From NCBI RefSeq assembly GCF_900157375.1, contig NZ_LT721901.1, forward strand, positions 5,836,970-5,900,969: a DNA stretch of 64,000 bases, read 5' to 3'. The position numbers and the translations under genes were made by a program. The notes under the pieces were generated by a model. That model ran no database searches. It had not been told where the DNA came from and was given only the letters and a program-made list of their open reading frames with translations. This document shows positions 25,082-33,754 of the stretch, piece after piece (the stretch's first letter is position 1; every line of letters starts with the position of its first letter). The DNA is from Mycobacterium rhizamassiliense (lineage in GTDB: Bacteria > Actinomycetota > Actinomycetes > Mycobacteriales > Mycobacteriaceae).

Positions 25082-26940
25082 GCGTGCCCCTCGCTCTCGT
25101 CGTCGAAGAGCGGACGGATGCCCTTCGCGGCCTGGATCTCGTCATTGCTGGTGCCCGCGGCCACCATCGGCCACACCTGCGCGTCCGCGCCGACGATGAA
25201 GTCGATCACCACCGGACGGTCGTTGATCTCGCGGGCCGCCTTGATCGCGTCGACGACGTCTTCGGCACGCTCGCAACGGATCCCGACGCAACCCAGCGCC
25301 TCGGCGAGCTTGACGAAGTCGGGGATGCGGTGCGAGTGGGTGGCCAGATCGGTCTGCGAGTACCGCTCCTCGTAGAAGAGGGTCTGCCACTGCCGCACCA
25401 TGCCCAGGTTGCCGTTGTTGATCAGCGCCACCTTGATCGGCACGCCCTCGATGGCGCAGGTGGCCAACTCCTGGTTGGTCATCTGGAAGCAGCCGTCGCC
25501 GTCGATCGCCCAGACCTCCGCGTCCGGCCGGGCGATCTTGGCGCCCATGGCCGCCGGGATGGCGAAGCCCATGGTGCCCAGCCCGCCGGAGTTGAGCCAG
25601 GTGCGCGGCTTCTCGTAGGAGATGAACTGCGCGGCCCACATCTGGTGCTGCCCCACGCCGGCGACGTAGACCGCGTCGGGCCCGGCGAGCTTGCCCAGTT
25701 GCTCGATCACGTACTCCGGGCTCAGGCTGCCGTCGCTCTGCGGGCCGTAGCTCAGCGGGTAGGTGGACTGCACCTCGTTCAGGTAGTTCCACCACGCAGC
25801 CATGTCCGGCTTTTCGGCCGCGCCCGTTCCCTTCTGCCGCAGCATCGCGATCAGGTCGGTGATGACGGCCTTGACGTCGCCGACGATCGGCACGTCGGCA
25901 TGCCGGTTCTTGCCGATCTCGGCCGGGTCGATGTCGGCGTGGATGACCTTGGCCTCGGGCGCAAAGGAATCCAGCTGCCCGGTGACCCGGTCGTCGAAGC
26001 GGGTGCCCAGCGCGATCAGCAGGTCGCTGCGCTGCAGCGCCGCCACCGCGGCCACCGTGCCGTGCATGCCGGGCATGCCCAGGTTCTGCGGGTGGCTGTC
26101 CGGGAAGGCGCCGCGCGCCATCAGCGTGGTCACCACCGGAATGCCGGTCAGCTCGGCCAGCTCGGCCAGCTGCTCGCTGGCCTCGCCCCGGATGACGCCG
26201 CCGCCGACGTACAGCACCGGCTTGTGCGACTGCGCGATCAGCTTGGCGGCCTCGCGGATCTGCCGGCTGTGCGGCTTGGTGTTCGGCTTGTAGCCGGGCA
26301 GCTCCATCCGCGGCGGCCAGCTGAAGGTGCACGGTCCCTGCAGCACGTCCTTGGGGATGTCGACGAGCACGGCGCCGGGGCGGCCCGACGACGCGATGTG
26401 GAACGCCTCGGCCAGCACCTTGGGGATCTCGTCGCCGGAGCGGACCAGGAAGTTGTGCTTGGTGATCGGCATCGTGATGCCCGAGATGTCCGCCTCCTGG
26501 AAGGCGTCGGTCCCGATCAGCGCGCGACCGACCTGCCCGGTGATCGCGACCACGGGTATCGAGTCCATCTGCGCGTCGGCCAGCGGGGTCACCAGGTTGG
26601 TGGCGCCGGGACCCGACGTCGCCATGCAGACCCCGACCTTGCCGGTCGCGTGCGCGTAACCGCTGGCGGCGTGCCCACCGCCCTGCTCGTGGCGGACCAG
26701 CACGTGGCGCAGCTTCTTCGAGTCGAACAGCGGGTCATAGACCGGCAGCACCGCGCCGCCGGGAATCCCGAAGATGACCTCTACGTCGAGTTCCTCCAGC
26801 GACCGGATCACCGACTGCGCGCCGGTAAGTTGTTCGGGTCCAATACGTTTCGGGTGGCCCGACGAAGTGGACGCGACGGCGCTCGCCGCGTCCGTCGCGA
26901 CTTTCGCCGCCCCGACATCTGGCCTGGTGGGTGCGCTCAC
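25078..26940 (-). CDS. ilvB: Acetolactate synthase, catalytic large subunit
   Basis: Thiamine-diphosphate enzyme that condenses pyruvate to acetolactate. The 620-aa protein has the IFGIPGGAVLPVYDPL N-terminal motif, with the catalytic Glu in RHEQGGGHAASGYA, the FAD-binding middle domain, and the ThDP motif from GDGCFQM to the NNGNLG region. An N-terminal Ala/Ser-rich extension of about 35 residues precedes the core. A leader peptide and intrinsic terminator lie between its promoter and start (see 26994-27105). Confidence 0.97.
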   Translation of the reverse strand: MSAPTRPDVGAAKVATDAASAVASTSSGHPKRIGPEQLTGAQSVIRSLEELDVEVIFGIPGGAVLPVYDPLFDSKKLRHVLVRHEQGGGHAASGYAHATGKVGVCMATSGPGATNLVTPLADAQMDSIPVVAITGQVGRALIGTDAFQEADISGITMPITKHNFLVRSGDEIPKVLAEAFHIASSGRPGAVLVDIPKDVLQGPCTFSWPPRMELPGYKPNTKPHSRQIREAAKLIAQSHKPVLYVGGGVIRGEASEQLAELAELTGIPVVTTLMARGAFPDSHPQNLGMPGMHGTVAAVAALQRSDLLIALGTRFDDRVTGQLDSFAPEAKVIHADIDPAEIGKNRHADVPIVGDVKAVITDLIAMLRQKGTGAAEKPDMAAWWNYLNEVQSTYPLSYGPQSDGSLSPEYVIEQLGKLAGPDAVYVAGVGQHQMWAAQFISYEKPRTWLNSGGLGTMGFAIPAAMGAKIARPDAEVWAIDGDGCFQMTNQELATCAIEGVPIKVALINNGNLGMVRQWQTLFYEERYSQTDLATHSHRIPDFVKLAEALGCVGIRCERAEDVVDAIKAAREINDRPVVIDFIVGADAQVWPMVAAGTSNDEIQAAKGIRPLFDDESEGHA

Positions 26941-26993
26941 GGTGTTTTCGTCCTCTTGTCCTGATCGCTGTGGAGGTTTGGCTGCTACGCAAG

Positions 26994-27030
26994 AAAAAAC
27001 CCCCGTCAGCTCATCCGCTGTACGAGGGTT
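26994..27030 (-). terminator. Attenuator terminator upstream of ilvB
   Basis: Read on the minus strand, AACCCTCGT (27030-27022) pairs with ACGGGGGTT (27006-26998), nine pairs with one G-U. Inside, CAGC pairs with GCTG around a GGATGA loop. A run of six Ts follows immediately (26999-26994). This is a classic intrinsic terminator placed about 55 bp before the ilvB start codon, which only makes sense as an attenuator. Confidence 0.88.
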
Positions 27031-27085
27031 GCGCGCTGGTGCTGGGCCGCTTCAAATGCTGAAAGCTAGTCAGACACCAACGCGC
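27031..27085 (-). promoter_or_regulatory. Pairing arms of the ilv leader RNA
   Basis: The codons near the end of the leader peptide (minus strand 27085-27075, GCGCGTTGGTG) are complementary over 11 bases, with one G-U, to 27041-27031 (CACCAGCGCGC), which directly abuts the terminator stem. A smaller GCTTT/GAAGC hairpin lies between them. A ribosome stalled on the Val/Leu codons would change whether the long arm forms. Which structure blocks the terminator is inference. Confidence 0.55.
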
Positions 27086-27105
27086 TGACTAAGTACTACG
27101 AGCAT
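27070..27105 (-). CDS. Branched-chain-rich leader peptide of ilvBNC
   Basis: An 11-codon frame, ATG to TGA, reading MLVVLSQRVGV. Six of ten residues after Met are Leu or Val (consecutive LVVL), the products of the pathway controlled. It lies just upstream of the terminator and about 130 nt before ilvB, as in peptide-mediated attenuation; leader peptides of this type are known for ilvBNC in Corynebacterium. The ribosome-binding site is weak (GGAACGCCCGGG region). Too short for ordinary ORF callers. Confidence 0.78.
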   Translation of the reverse strand: MLVVLSQRVGV

Positions 27106-27137
27106 CCCGGGCGTTCCGGCGGTATCCATAGCCCCCG

Positions 27138-27167
27138 ACGGTAGCCTTCGCACAGGTCAACCGTCAA
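27138..27167 (-). promoter_or_regulatory. Candidate promoter of the ilvBNC leader
   Basis: On the minus strand TTGACG (27162-27167) and TACCGT (27138-27143) are separated by 18 bp. The -35 is near consensus and the -10 fits TANNNT. Transcription would begin about 30 bp upstream of the leader peptide ATG. Confidence 0.45.
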
Positions 27168-27225
27168 ATCCGCTGCCGCAGGAGCGGATCGCGGCCGCGC
27201 GGGCGGCGGATGAAATGATGAGCGA

Positions 27226-27627
27226 GTGGCCCCTGGTTCGTCTGCCCCGACACCCGCCGACTCGCCCTTGATCATCAAGGTCTCTCCGATGGCGCATATC
27301 GCCGTGGCATTCCTGACGCTGGGCCTGCTGATCCCGGTGCTGGCCTGGCCCGTATCGGCTCCGCTGCTTGTCATCCCGGTGCTGTTGTCGGCGATGATCG
27401 CCCGGCTGCGCACGGTCGCCGACGCGCGGGGCGTGACCGTGCGCAAGCTCGTGGGCAGCCAGACGGTGCGCTGGGACGACATCGACGGGCTGCGCTTTCA
27501 CCGCGGGTCGTGGGCGCGCGCCCGGCTCAAGAGCGGGGGCGAGCTGCGGCTGCCCGCCGTCAGCTTCGCGACGTTGCCGCAGTTGACGATGGCCAGCGGC
27601 GGGTGGGTGCCCAACCCCTACCGGTAG
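27226..27627 (+). CDS. cfp6: PH-domain low-molecular-weight antigen 6 (CFP6)
   Basis: A 133-aa protein matching M. tuberculosis CFP6 (Rv3004), an antigen found in culture filtrate. An N-terminal region carries two close hydrophobic segments (about residues 23-57). A bacterial PH-like strand set follows, with RGVTVRKLVGSQTVRWDDIDGLRFH and the terminal WVPNPYR. I took GTG 27226; the M. tuberculosis form appears to begin at the internal MAHIAV (residue 22), giving 112 aa. No enzymatic role is known. Confidence 0.85.
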   Translation: MAPGSSAPTPADSPLIIKVSPMAHIAVAFLTLGLLIPVLAWPVSAPLLVIPVLLSAMIARLRTVADARGVTVRKLVGSQTVRWDDIDGLRFHRGSWARARLKSGGELRLPAVSFATLPQLTMASGGWVPNPYR

Positions 27628-27631
27628 GGCG

Positions 27632-28474
27632 TCAGGCGATCGGGTTGACGCCGTTGAGCAGCACCCACACCGCGATACCCGCGGCAATGCCCGCGAGCAG
27701 GGCCACGAACGATCCGATGAACGGCCGATGCGACCAGCCCCGGTTGGCGTCGAGGCCGTACCGGCCGGGCCCGGCCAAGACGATCGCCACAGCGAGCACG
27801 ATGAGCGTGATCTGGTATTCGTGCCCCTGCGGCAGGAAGTACGCGAACGTGTGCGGCCGTCCCGAGACGCTGACCAGCAGCTCGTTGATCAGGAACGCCA
27901 AGGCGCCCGCGGCGGCCACCGGAGTGAACAGCCCCAGCACCAGGAGCACGCCCGCGGCGAGCTCACCGCCGGCGCTCACGTAAGACAGGATGTCGGCATG
28001 CTGGAAGCCGGCGTCGGCCAGGGAGTTCCTGAGCCCGCCCAACCCCTGCCCGCCCCACCAGCCGAACAGCTTCTGCAAACCGTGGGCGCCCAGCACCACA
28101 CCGAGCCCCACCCGCAGCACCAGCAAACCCAGGTTCTGGGTGCCGCGGCGGCCGATGTCGTCGTGCCGGTCGTGGTCGTCGTGCGGCTCGATCTCCGCCG
28201 GCTCGGCGGCCAGATGCCGGGGCGCCGCCTGCGGCTGGGCGTACGGCAGCGGCTCCTGCTGGTCGAGGGGGTGGTACGCCCCGCCCGCGGGGCTGGCCCC
28301 CTGATTCAGTTCCTGGTACGGGATGACGGTGGTGGGCCCGAAATCGCCCGGGTAGCCGACCGGCGTCAGGTCGTCCTCGGGATCGACCAAGCGTGCTGCG
28401 GCGGGACGGCCCGGAGCCGGCTCCGGAGCTTCGCCGGGCCGCTGCCAAGGGGCGTCATGAGGTTGACTGGTCAC
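27632..28474 (-). CDS. DoxX-family membrane protein
   Basis: A 280-aa protein orthologous by position to M. tuberculosis Rv3005c. There, DoxX acts with SodA and SseA in a membrane complex that links superoxide and thiol detoxification. The first 125 residues are Pro/Gln/Asp-rich and probably cytoplasmic. The DoxX domain follows, with four hydrophobic segments (LGLLVLRVGLGVVLGAHGLQK; GELAAGVLLVLGLF; YQITLIVLAVAIVLAGP; final helix). GTG 28474 starts the conserved VTSQPHDAPW; the frame runs on to 28612. Little ribosome-binding site is visible. Confidence 0.85.
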   Translation of the reverse strand: MTSQPHDAPWQRPGEAPEPAPGRPAAARLVDPEDDLTPVGYPGDFGPTTVIPYQELNQGASPAGGAYHPLDQQEPLPYAQPQAAPRHLAAEPAEIEPHDDHDRHDDIGRRGTQNLGLLVLRVGLGVVLGAHGLQKLFGWWGGQGLGGLRNSLADAGFQHADILSYVSAGGELAAGVLLVLGLFTPVAAAGALAFLINELLVSVSGRPHTFAYFLPQGHEYQITLIVLAVAIVLAGPGRYGLDANRGWSHRPFIGSFVALLAGIAAGIAVWVLLNGVNPIA

Positions 28475-28716
28475 GGGTGTCAGGGTAAGGGCATTTCGCG
28501 CCAGATTGGGGATTTGAGCGGCGCTTTCGCCGGGAAATCGGTCGCCGAACCACCAAATGCGCCCGGTTGGTCCCGAAATGGTCTCGCGGTGGTTCCGAAC
28601 GGGTGAACGCACGCCGAAAACCGGCCCCCACCCGAAGGTCCGGCGCGACCGGCCCGTGCGCTCACACCCGGCAGGCGTGTGGCATCGGAGCCCGCCATGT
28701 CCGTAGCCTGTCGTTC

Positions 28717-29838
28717 ATGCGGTTACGGCGCTCGATGCGGGGCGGGCTTGCTGCGCTGTGTGCGCTGATGCTGGTGTCGACCGGCTGTGCACGGTTCAAC
28801 GACGCCGCCTCCGCGCCGTTCACCACCAATCCGGAACTCAAGCCACAGCCCAGCTCGACGCCTCCCCCGCCGCCGCCGTTGCCGCCCAACCCCTTTCCCA
28901 AGCAGTGCCCGGCGCCCGGCGTGATGCAGGGCTGCCTGGAGAGCACCAGCGGCCTCATCATGGGCCCCGACAGCAAAACCGCGTTGGTCGCCGAGCGCAC
29001 CACCGGGGCGGTCAAGGAGATCGCGGTCAGCGCCGAGCCGAAGGTCAAGGTCGTCATCCCAGTCGACCCGTCCGGCGACGGCGGACTGATGGACATCGTG
29101 ATGTCGCCCACCTACACGCAGGACCGCCTGATGTACGCCTACATCAGCACCCCGACCGACAACCGGGTGATCCGGATCGCCGACGGTGACATTCCGAAGG
29201 ACATCCTGACCGGGATCCCCAAGGGCGCCACCGGCAACATGGGGGCGTTGATGTTCACCAGCCCCACCACGCTGGTCGTCATGACCGGCGATGCGGGCAA
29301 CCCGGCGATGGCCGCCGATCCCAGATCACTGGCCGGCAAGGTGTTGCGCATCGAGCAGCCCACCACCGTGGGCCAGGCGCCGCCGACGACGGCGCTGTCC
29401 GGCGTCGGCTCCGGCGGCGGCCTGTGCACCGACCCGGTCGACGGCTCGCTGTACGTCGCCGACCGCACCCCCAGCGCCGACCGGCTGCAGCGCATCACCA
29501 AGAACTCTCAGGTGTCCACGGTGTGGACCTGGCCGGACAAGCCGGGCGTGGCCGGCTGCGCTGCGATGGACGGCACCATCATGGTCAACCTGATCAACAC
29601 CAAAATGACCGTGGCGATTCGGCTTGCGCCCGCGACGGGTGCGGTCACCGGTGAGCCCGAGGTCGTCCGGAAGGACACTCACGCCCACGCGTGGGCGCTG
29701 CGGATGTCGCCTGACGGAAACATCTGGGGCGCAACGGTCAACAAGACCGCCGGGGACGCCGAGAAGCTGGACGACGTGGTGTTCCCGTTGTTCCCGCAGG
29801 GCGGCGGCTTCCCGCGCAACAACGACGACAAGACCTAG
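28717..29838 (+). CDS. lppZ: Lipoprotein LppZ, beta-propeller sorbosone-dehydrogenase-like
   Basis: A 373-aa secreted lipoprotein, the same length as M. tuberculosis LppZ. The signal peptide (MRLRRSMRGGLAALCALMLV) ends in a lipobox STGC, with Cys at about residue 24. A Pro-rich spacer (PPPPPPLPPNP) follows. The mature domain shows beta-propeller repeats resembling PQQ-dependent glucose/sorbosone dehydrogenases, but catalytic residues are not certain. ATG 28717 was chosen because the lipoprotein signal begins there. The 242-bp divergent gap to doxX (28475-28716) shows nothing else I recognise. Confidence 0.88.
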   Translation: MRLRRSMRGGLAALCALMLVSTGCARFNDAASAPFTTNPELKPQPSSTPPPPPPLPPNPFPKQCPAPGVMQGCLESTSGLIMGPDSKTALVAERTTGAVKEIAVSAEPKVKVVIPVDPSGDGGLMDIVMSPTYTQDRLMYAYISTPTDNRVIRIADGDIPKDILTGIPKGATGNMGALMFTSPTTLVVMTGDAGNPAMAADPRSLAGKVLRIEQPTTVGQAPPTTALSGVGSGGGLCTDPVDGSLYVADRTPSADRLQRITKNSQVSTVWTWPDKPGVAGCAAMDGTIMVNLINTKMTVAIRLAPATGAVTGEPEVVRKDTHAHAWALRMSPDGNIWGATVNKTAGDAEKLDDVVFPLFPQGGGFPRNNDDKT

Positions 29839-29844
29839 CGGGCG

Positions 29845-31359
29845 CTAGCTCTGGCCGCAGGCCGCCAGCACCAGCTCGCGAACCCGGGCCGCGTCGGCCT
29901 GGCCCCGGGTGGCCTTCATCACCGCGCCGACGATCGCGCCGGCCGCTTGAACTTTGCCGCCGCGAATCTTTTCCGCCACATCGGGATTGGCGGCCAGGGC
30001 CTCGTCGACGGCGGCCTGTGTCACCGAGTCGTCGCGCACCAGCGCCAGACCGCGGTCCGTCATCACCTGCGCGGGTTCGCCCTCGCCGGCCAGCACACCC
30101 TCGACGACCTGGCGGGCCAGCTTGTTGGACAGCTTGCCCTCGTCGATCAGCGCCACCACGGCCGCGACCTGCGCCGGGGTGATGGCCAGTTCGTCGAGCG
30201 CGATGTTGGCCTCATTGGCCTTCTGCACCAAGAAGTTTCCCCACCAGGCGCGCGCCTGCTCGCTGGGCGCCCCGTGCTTGACGGTCGCGATCACCAAGTC
30301 GACCGCGCCGGCGTTGACGAGGTCGCGCATCACCTCGTCGGAGACGCCCCATTCGTCCTGAATCCGCTTGCGGCTCAACCACGGTAGCTCCGGGATGGTT
30401 TCCCGCAGCCGCTCGACCAGCTCGCGGCTGGGCGCGACCGGTTCCAGGTCCGGCTCGGGGAAATAGCGGTAGTCCTGCGCGGTCTCCTTGGCGCGGCCCG
30501 GGCTGGTGGTGCCGCCGACCTCCTGAAAGTGCCTGGTTTCCTGGATGATCTGGCCGCCGGACACGAGAACCGCGGCCTGGCGCTGCATCTCGTAGCGCAC
30601 CGCGACCTCGACGCTCTTGAGCGAGTTGACGTTCTTGGTCTCGGTGCGGGTACCGAATTCTGTTGTCCCCGTTGGCTTTAGCGATACGTTGGCGTCACAG
30701 CGCAGCGAGCCCTGGTCCATCCGCACATCGGATACGTCCAAGACGCGCAACAGATCCCGCAGCGCGGTCACATAAGCCCGGGCGATCTGCGGCGCCTGGG
30801 CCCCGGCCCCGACGATGGGCTTGGTGACGATTTCGATCAGGGGCACGCCGGCGCGATTGAAGTCGACGAGCGAGGTGGTCGCGCCGTGGATGCGGCCGGT
30901 TTCGCTGCCGATGTGGGTGAGCTTGCCGGTGTCCTCCTCCATGTGCGCGCGCTCGATCTCGACCCGCCAGGTGCTGCCGTCGTCCAGCGGCGCCTCGAGG
31001 TAGCCGTTGATCGCGATGGGCTCGTCGTACTGCGAGATCTGGTAGTTCTTCGGCATGTCCGGGTAGAAGTAGTTCTTCCGGGCGAACCGGCACCACGGCA
31101 CGATCTCGCAGTTCAGCGCCAGCCCGATGCGGATCGCCGACTCCACCGCGGCCCGATTGAGCACCGGCAGCGAACCGGGCAGCGCCAGGCAGACCGGGCA
31201 CACCTGGGTGTTGGGTTCGGCGCCGAATCCGGTGGAACAGCCGCAGAACATCTTGGTCGCGGTGGACAGCTCGACGTGCACCTCGAGGCCCAGGACCGGA
31301 TCGAAGCGCTCGAGGACCTCGTCGTAGTCCATGACATCGGCGCTGGCAGCAACACTCAT
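29845..31359 (-). CDS. gatB: Asp/Glu-tRNA amidotransferase subunit B
   Basis: Subunit of GatCAB that activates and amidates mischarged Glu-tRNA-Gln (and Asp-tRNA-Asn). The 504-aa protein has the GatB cradle core: GLEVHVELSTATKMFCGCS near residue 23, CPVCLALPGSLPVLN, the NYFYPDMPKNYQISQYD motif, and a C-terminal YqeY/helical domain that contacts tRNA. It ends 7 bp past convergent lppZ. In M. tuberculosis gatB is followed directly by pfkA and gatA; here a ParA-like gene lies between gatB and pfkA. Confidence 0.96.
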   Translation of the reverse strand: MSVAASADVMDYDEVLERFDPVLGLEVHVELSTATKMFCGCSTGFGAEPNTQVCPVCLALPGSLPVLNRAAVESAIRIGLALNCEIVPWCRFARKNYFYPDMPKNYQISQYDEPIAINGYLEAPLDDGSTWRVEIERAHMEEDTGKLTHIGSETGRIHGATTSLVDFNRAGVPLIEIVTKPIVGAGAQAPQIARAYVTALRDLLRVLDVSDVRMDQGSLRCDANVSLKPTGTTEFGTRTETKNVNSLKSVEVAVRYEMQRQAAVLVSGGQIIQETRHFQEVGGTTSPGRAKETAQDYRYFPEPDLEPVAPSRELVERLRETIPELPWLSRKRIQDEWGVSDEVMRDLVNAGAVDLVIATVKHGAPSEQARAWWGNFLVQKANEANIALDELAITPAQVAAVVALIDEGKLSNKLARQVVEGVLAGEGEPAQVMTDRGLALVRDDSVTQAAVDEALAANPDVAEKIRGGKVQAAGAIVGAVMKATRGQADAARVRELVLAACGQS

Positions 31360-31466
31360 GCCGTCGATCGTAGTGGCGGTCGCGAGGGCGGCGAAGCCGG
31401 GCGAAGCGGGCCGCCACCATCAACCTAGTGTCCGACGCTTGCCCGCCCGGTGCTGCGGGCCGACTG

Positions 31467-32522
31467 TCAGGACCGGCCCGGCACCATGTCGGCCAGCGCG
31501 GCGGCCAGCTCGAGGTAGCCGCGCCTGCTGTCCTTGCTCAACCGGTCCAGGCCGATCTCTTTGCCCTCGCGCACATGCCGGTCGAAGGGCAGCTCCACGG
31601 TGGCGGCGACGCGGGCCGACAGCGCCTCCAGTTCCTTGGCGACCACCCGGTCGGGCTTGTCCGGGCCGGCATTGTTGACGGCCAGCACCGTCCTGCCCAG
31701 CAGCCGCCGGTATCCGTTGTTGCACAACCAGTCCAGCGTCGTCCGGGTCTTGCGCACCGCGTCGCTGGAGACACCGGTGACCACCACCAGCGCCCGAGCC
31801 TCGGGCAGCACGGCGTCCATCACGCTGGAATTGATCGCCTTCACGCAGTCGACCAACATGACCGAATAGTGCTTGCGCAGAACCGAAAACGCCTTGACGA
31901 TGCCCGAGCGTCCCAGCCGCCAATCGGTGCGGCCGTAGTCCGGCAGTCCGAGCACTTCCAGCCCGAAGCTGTTCATGTAGGTGTGCGCCCGGACCTCGCG
32001 GTATTGCGTGATCGAATTGTCGGCGAGTAGGTCGGCCATGCTCAGCGGGTTGCGGCGACCATGCCGTTCAACCAGGTCGCCGGCATCGATGTCAACAGCG
32101 ATCACCCGGTCGTTGCGCACATCGGCGAAGGTCGAGCCCAGCGCCTCGACCACCGAGGTCTTGCCGACGCCGCCCTTGAAGTTCAGGACCGCGACGGGGA
32201 ACACCCCGCCGATGCCGGTGCGGATGCGGCGGCGCAGGTCGTCCTCGTGCGCCGAGCCCTTGCTGGGGCCCAGGTCGATGCCGGTCGCCCGGCGCAGCAT
32301 GTCCCGCCAGCTGGTGCCGGCGCTGAACGGGGATTCCTGCTGATCGGGCCCGTCGAGGGCCAACCCACCGAGCGTCACGTCGCGGCGCAGCGACGCCACG
32401 CCCCGCCGCACGCGTTGTACCGGTTCCGGCACGGTGGCCGCCGTCGAGCTGGCGTCGAGTTGCCACGCCGGTGGAGCGGCCTGCCGCTGACCAGGTCCGC
32501 GCACGGAGCCGCGGTTGCTCAT
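31467..32522 (-). CDS. MinD/ParA-type ATPase
   Basis: A 351-aa protein of the SIMIBI ParA/MinD group. The deviant Walker A loop is NFKGGVGKTS, with signature Lys116 and Lys121. AVDIDAGDLVERHG and MLVDCVKAIN-type strands (residues about 215-225) resemble the switch segments. The first 105 residues are a separate charged, low-complexity region, as in ESX-linked EspI-like ATPases. No ESX genes are nearby, so a secretion role is unlikely here. The gene sits between pfkA and gatB; its role is unknown. Confidence 0.8.
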   Translation of the reverse strand: MSNRGSVRGPGQRQAAPPAWQLDASSTAATVPEPVQRVRRGVASLRRDVTLGGLALDGPDQQESPFSAGTSWRDMLRRATGIDLGPSKGSAHEDDLRRRIRTGIGGVFPVAVLNFKGGVGKTSVVEALGSTFADVRNDRVIAVDIDAGDLVERHGRRNPLSMADLLADNSITQYREVRAHTYMNSFGLEVLGLPDYGRTDWRLGRSGIVKAFSVLRKHYSVMLVDCVKAINSSVMDAVLPEARALVVVTGVSSDAVRKTRTTLDWLCNNGYRRLLGRTVLAVNNAGPDKPDRVVAKELEALSARVAATVELPFDRHVREGKEIGLDRLSKDSRRGYLELAAALADMVPGRS

Positions 32523-32570
32523 GGCAGCCGTATAGCCGCTGCCCGGTGTTAGCTAAACCACAATATGGGG

Positions 32571-33602
32571 CTATCCGAAGAAAGCCGCGGCGTCGTCGTA
32601 GCGGCTTTCGGGCACCAGCTTGAGCTGGCGCACCGCATCGGCCAGCGGCACCCGGCCGATGTCCTGGCCGCGCAGCGACACCATCTGCCCGTATTCGCCG
32701 GCGTGCGCGGCGTCGGCGGCGTTGACCCCGAACCGGGTGGCCAGCACCCGGTCGTAGGCCGTCGGGATGCCGCCCCGCTGGACGTGGCCCAGCACGGTCA
32801 CCCGCACTTCCTTGTTGATCCGCTTCTCCACGTCGATGGCGAGCTGCGCGGCCACACCGGTGAAGCGCTCGTGGCCGAATTCGTCAATTCCGCCCTCGCG
32901 CAACGCAATCGAGCCAGGAACGGGTTTGGCGCCCTCGGCGACCACGCAGATGAAATGCGAATCCCCGCGCTGGAAGCGCCGTTTGACCAGCCGGCACACC
33001 TCTTCGACGTCGAAGGGCTGCTCGGGGATCAGCGTCATGTGCGCGCCGGAGGCCAGCCCGGCGTTCAGCGCGATCCAGCCGGCGTGCCGGCCCATCACCT
33101 CGACCAGCATCACCCGCTGGTGCGATTCGGCCGTGCTGTGCAACCGGTCGATGGCGTCGGTGGCGACCATCAGCGCGGTGTCGTGACCGAAAGTCACGTC
33201 GGTGCAATCGATGTCGTTGTCGATCGTCTTGGGCACACCGACCACCGGCACGTTCTCTTCGGACAGCCAGTGCGCCGCCGTCAGCGTGCCCTCGCCGCCG
33301 ATGGGGATCAGCACGTCGATGCCGTTGTCGTCCAATGTCTGCTTGATCTGGTTCAGCCCGGCCCGCAGTTTGTCGGGATGCACCCGGGCGGTGCCCAGCA
33401 TGGTTCCGCCCTTTGCCAGCAGCCGGTCGTTGCGTTCGTCGTTCTGTAGCTGGATGCGCCGGTTCTCCAGCAGCCCGCGCCACCCGTCCTGGAAGCCGAC
33501 AACCGACGAGCCGTACCGGGAGTCGCAGGTGCGCACGACCGCCCGGATGACGGCGTTGAGGCCGGGACAATCGCCACCGCCCGTGAGAATTCCGATCCGC
33601 AT
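32571..33602 (-). CDS. pfkA: ATP-dependent 6-phosphofructokinase
   Basis: Commits fructose 6-phosphate to glycolysis. The 343-aa product matches the mycobacterial PfkA length. Motifs: LTGGGDCPGLNAVIRAVV (nucleotide site), PIGGEGTLTAA, VPKTIDNDID containing the catalytic Asp, EVMGRHAGW and HVQRGG. The frame opens to 33686, but ATG 33602 begins the conserved MRIGILTGG and has a GAAGG three bases upstream. Its place inside the gat locus is normal for mycobacteria. Confidence 0.95.
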   Translation of the reverse strand: MRIGILTGGGDCPGLNAVIRAVVRTCDSRYGSSVVGFQDGWRGLLENRRIQLQNDERNDRLLAKGGTMLGTARVHPDKLRAGLNQIKQTLDDNGIDVLIPIGGEGTLTAAHWLSEENVPVVGVPKTIDNDIDCTDVTFGHDTALMVATDAIDRLHSTAESHQRVMLVEVMGRHAGWIALNAGLASGAHMTLIPEQPFDVEEVCRLVKRRFQRGDSHFICVVAEGAKPVPGSIALREGGIDEFGHERFTGVAAQLAIDVEKRINKEVRVTVLGHVQRGGIPTAYDRVLATRFGVNAADAAHAGEYGQMVSLRGQDIGRVPLADAVRQLKLVPESRYDDAAAFFG

Positions 33603-33754
33603 GCCTTCATCTTGCCTGTGAGAACGGCCCGCGGCGGGAATTGGCCTCAGATGCGCCGAACCAAGCCGCACTATTGCGCCTGTCAACAGTTATGCCCCAC
33701 GATGGCCCAAGGGAGCGCAGACGCAACGCGCCGAAACTGGGGGACGACCGCGCC

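Noticed and set aside
31467..32522. The ParA-like gene as part of a plasmid or phage partition module
   Set aside because: No ParB, origin-like repeats, integrase or attachment site is seen in the surrounding housekeeping genes.
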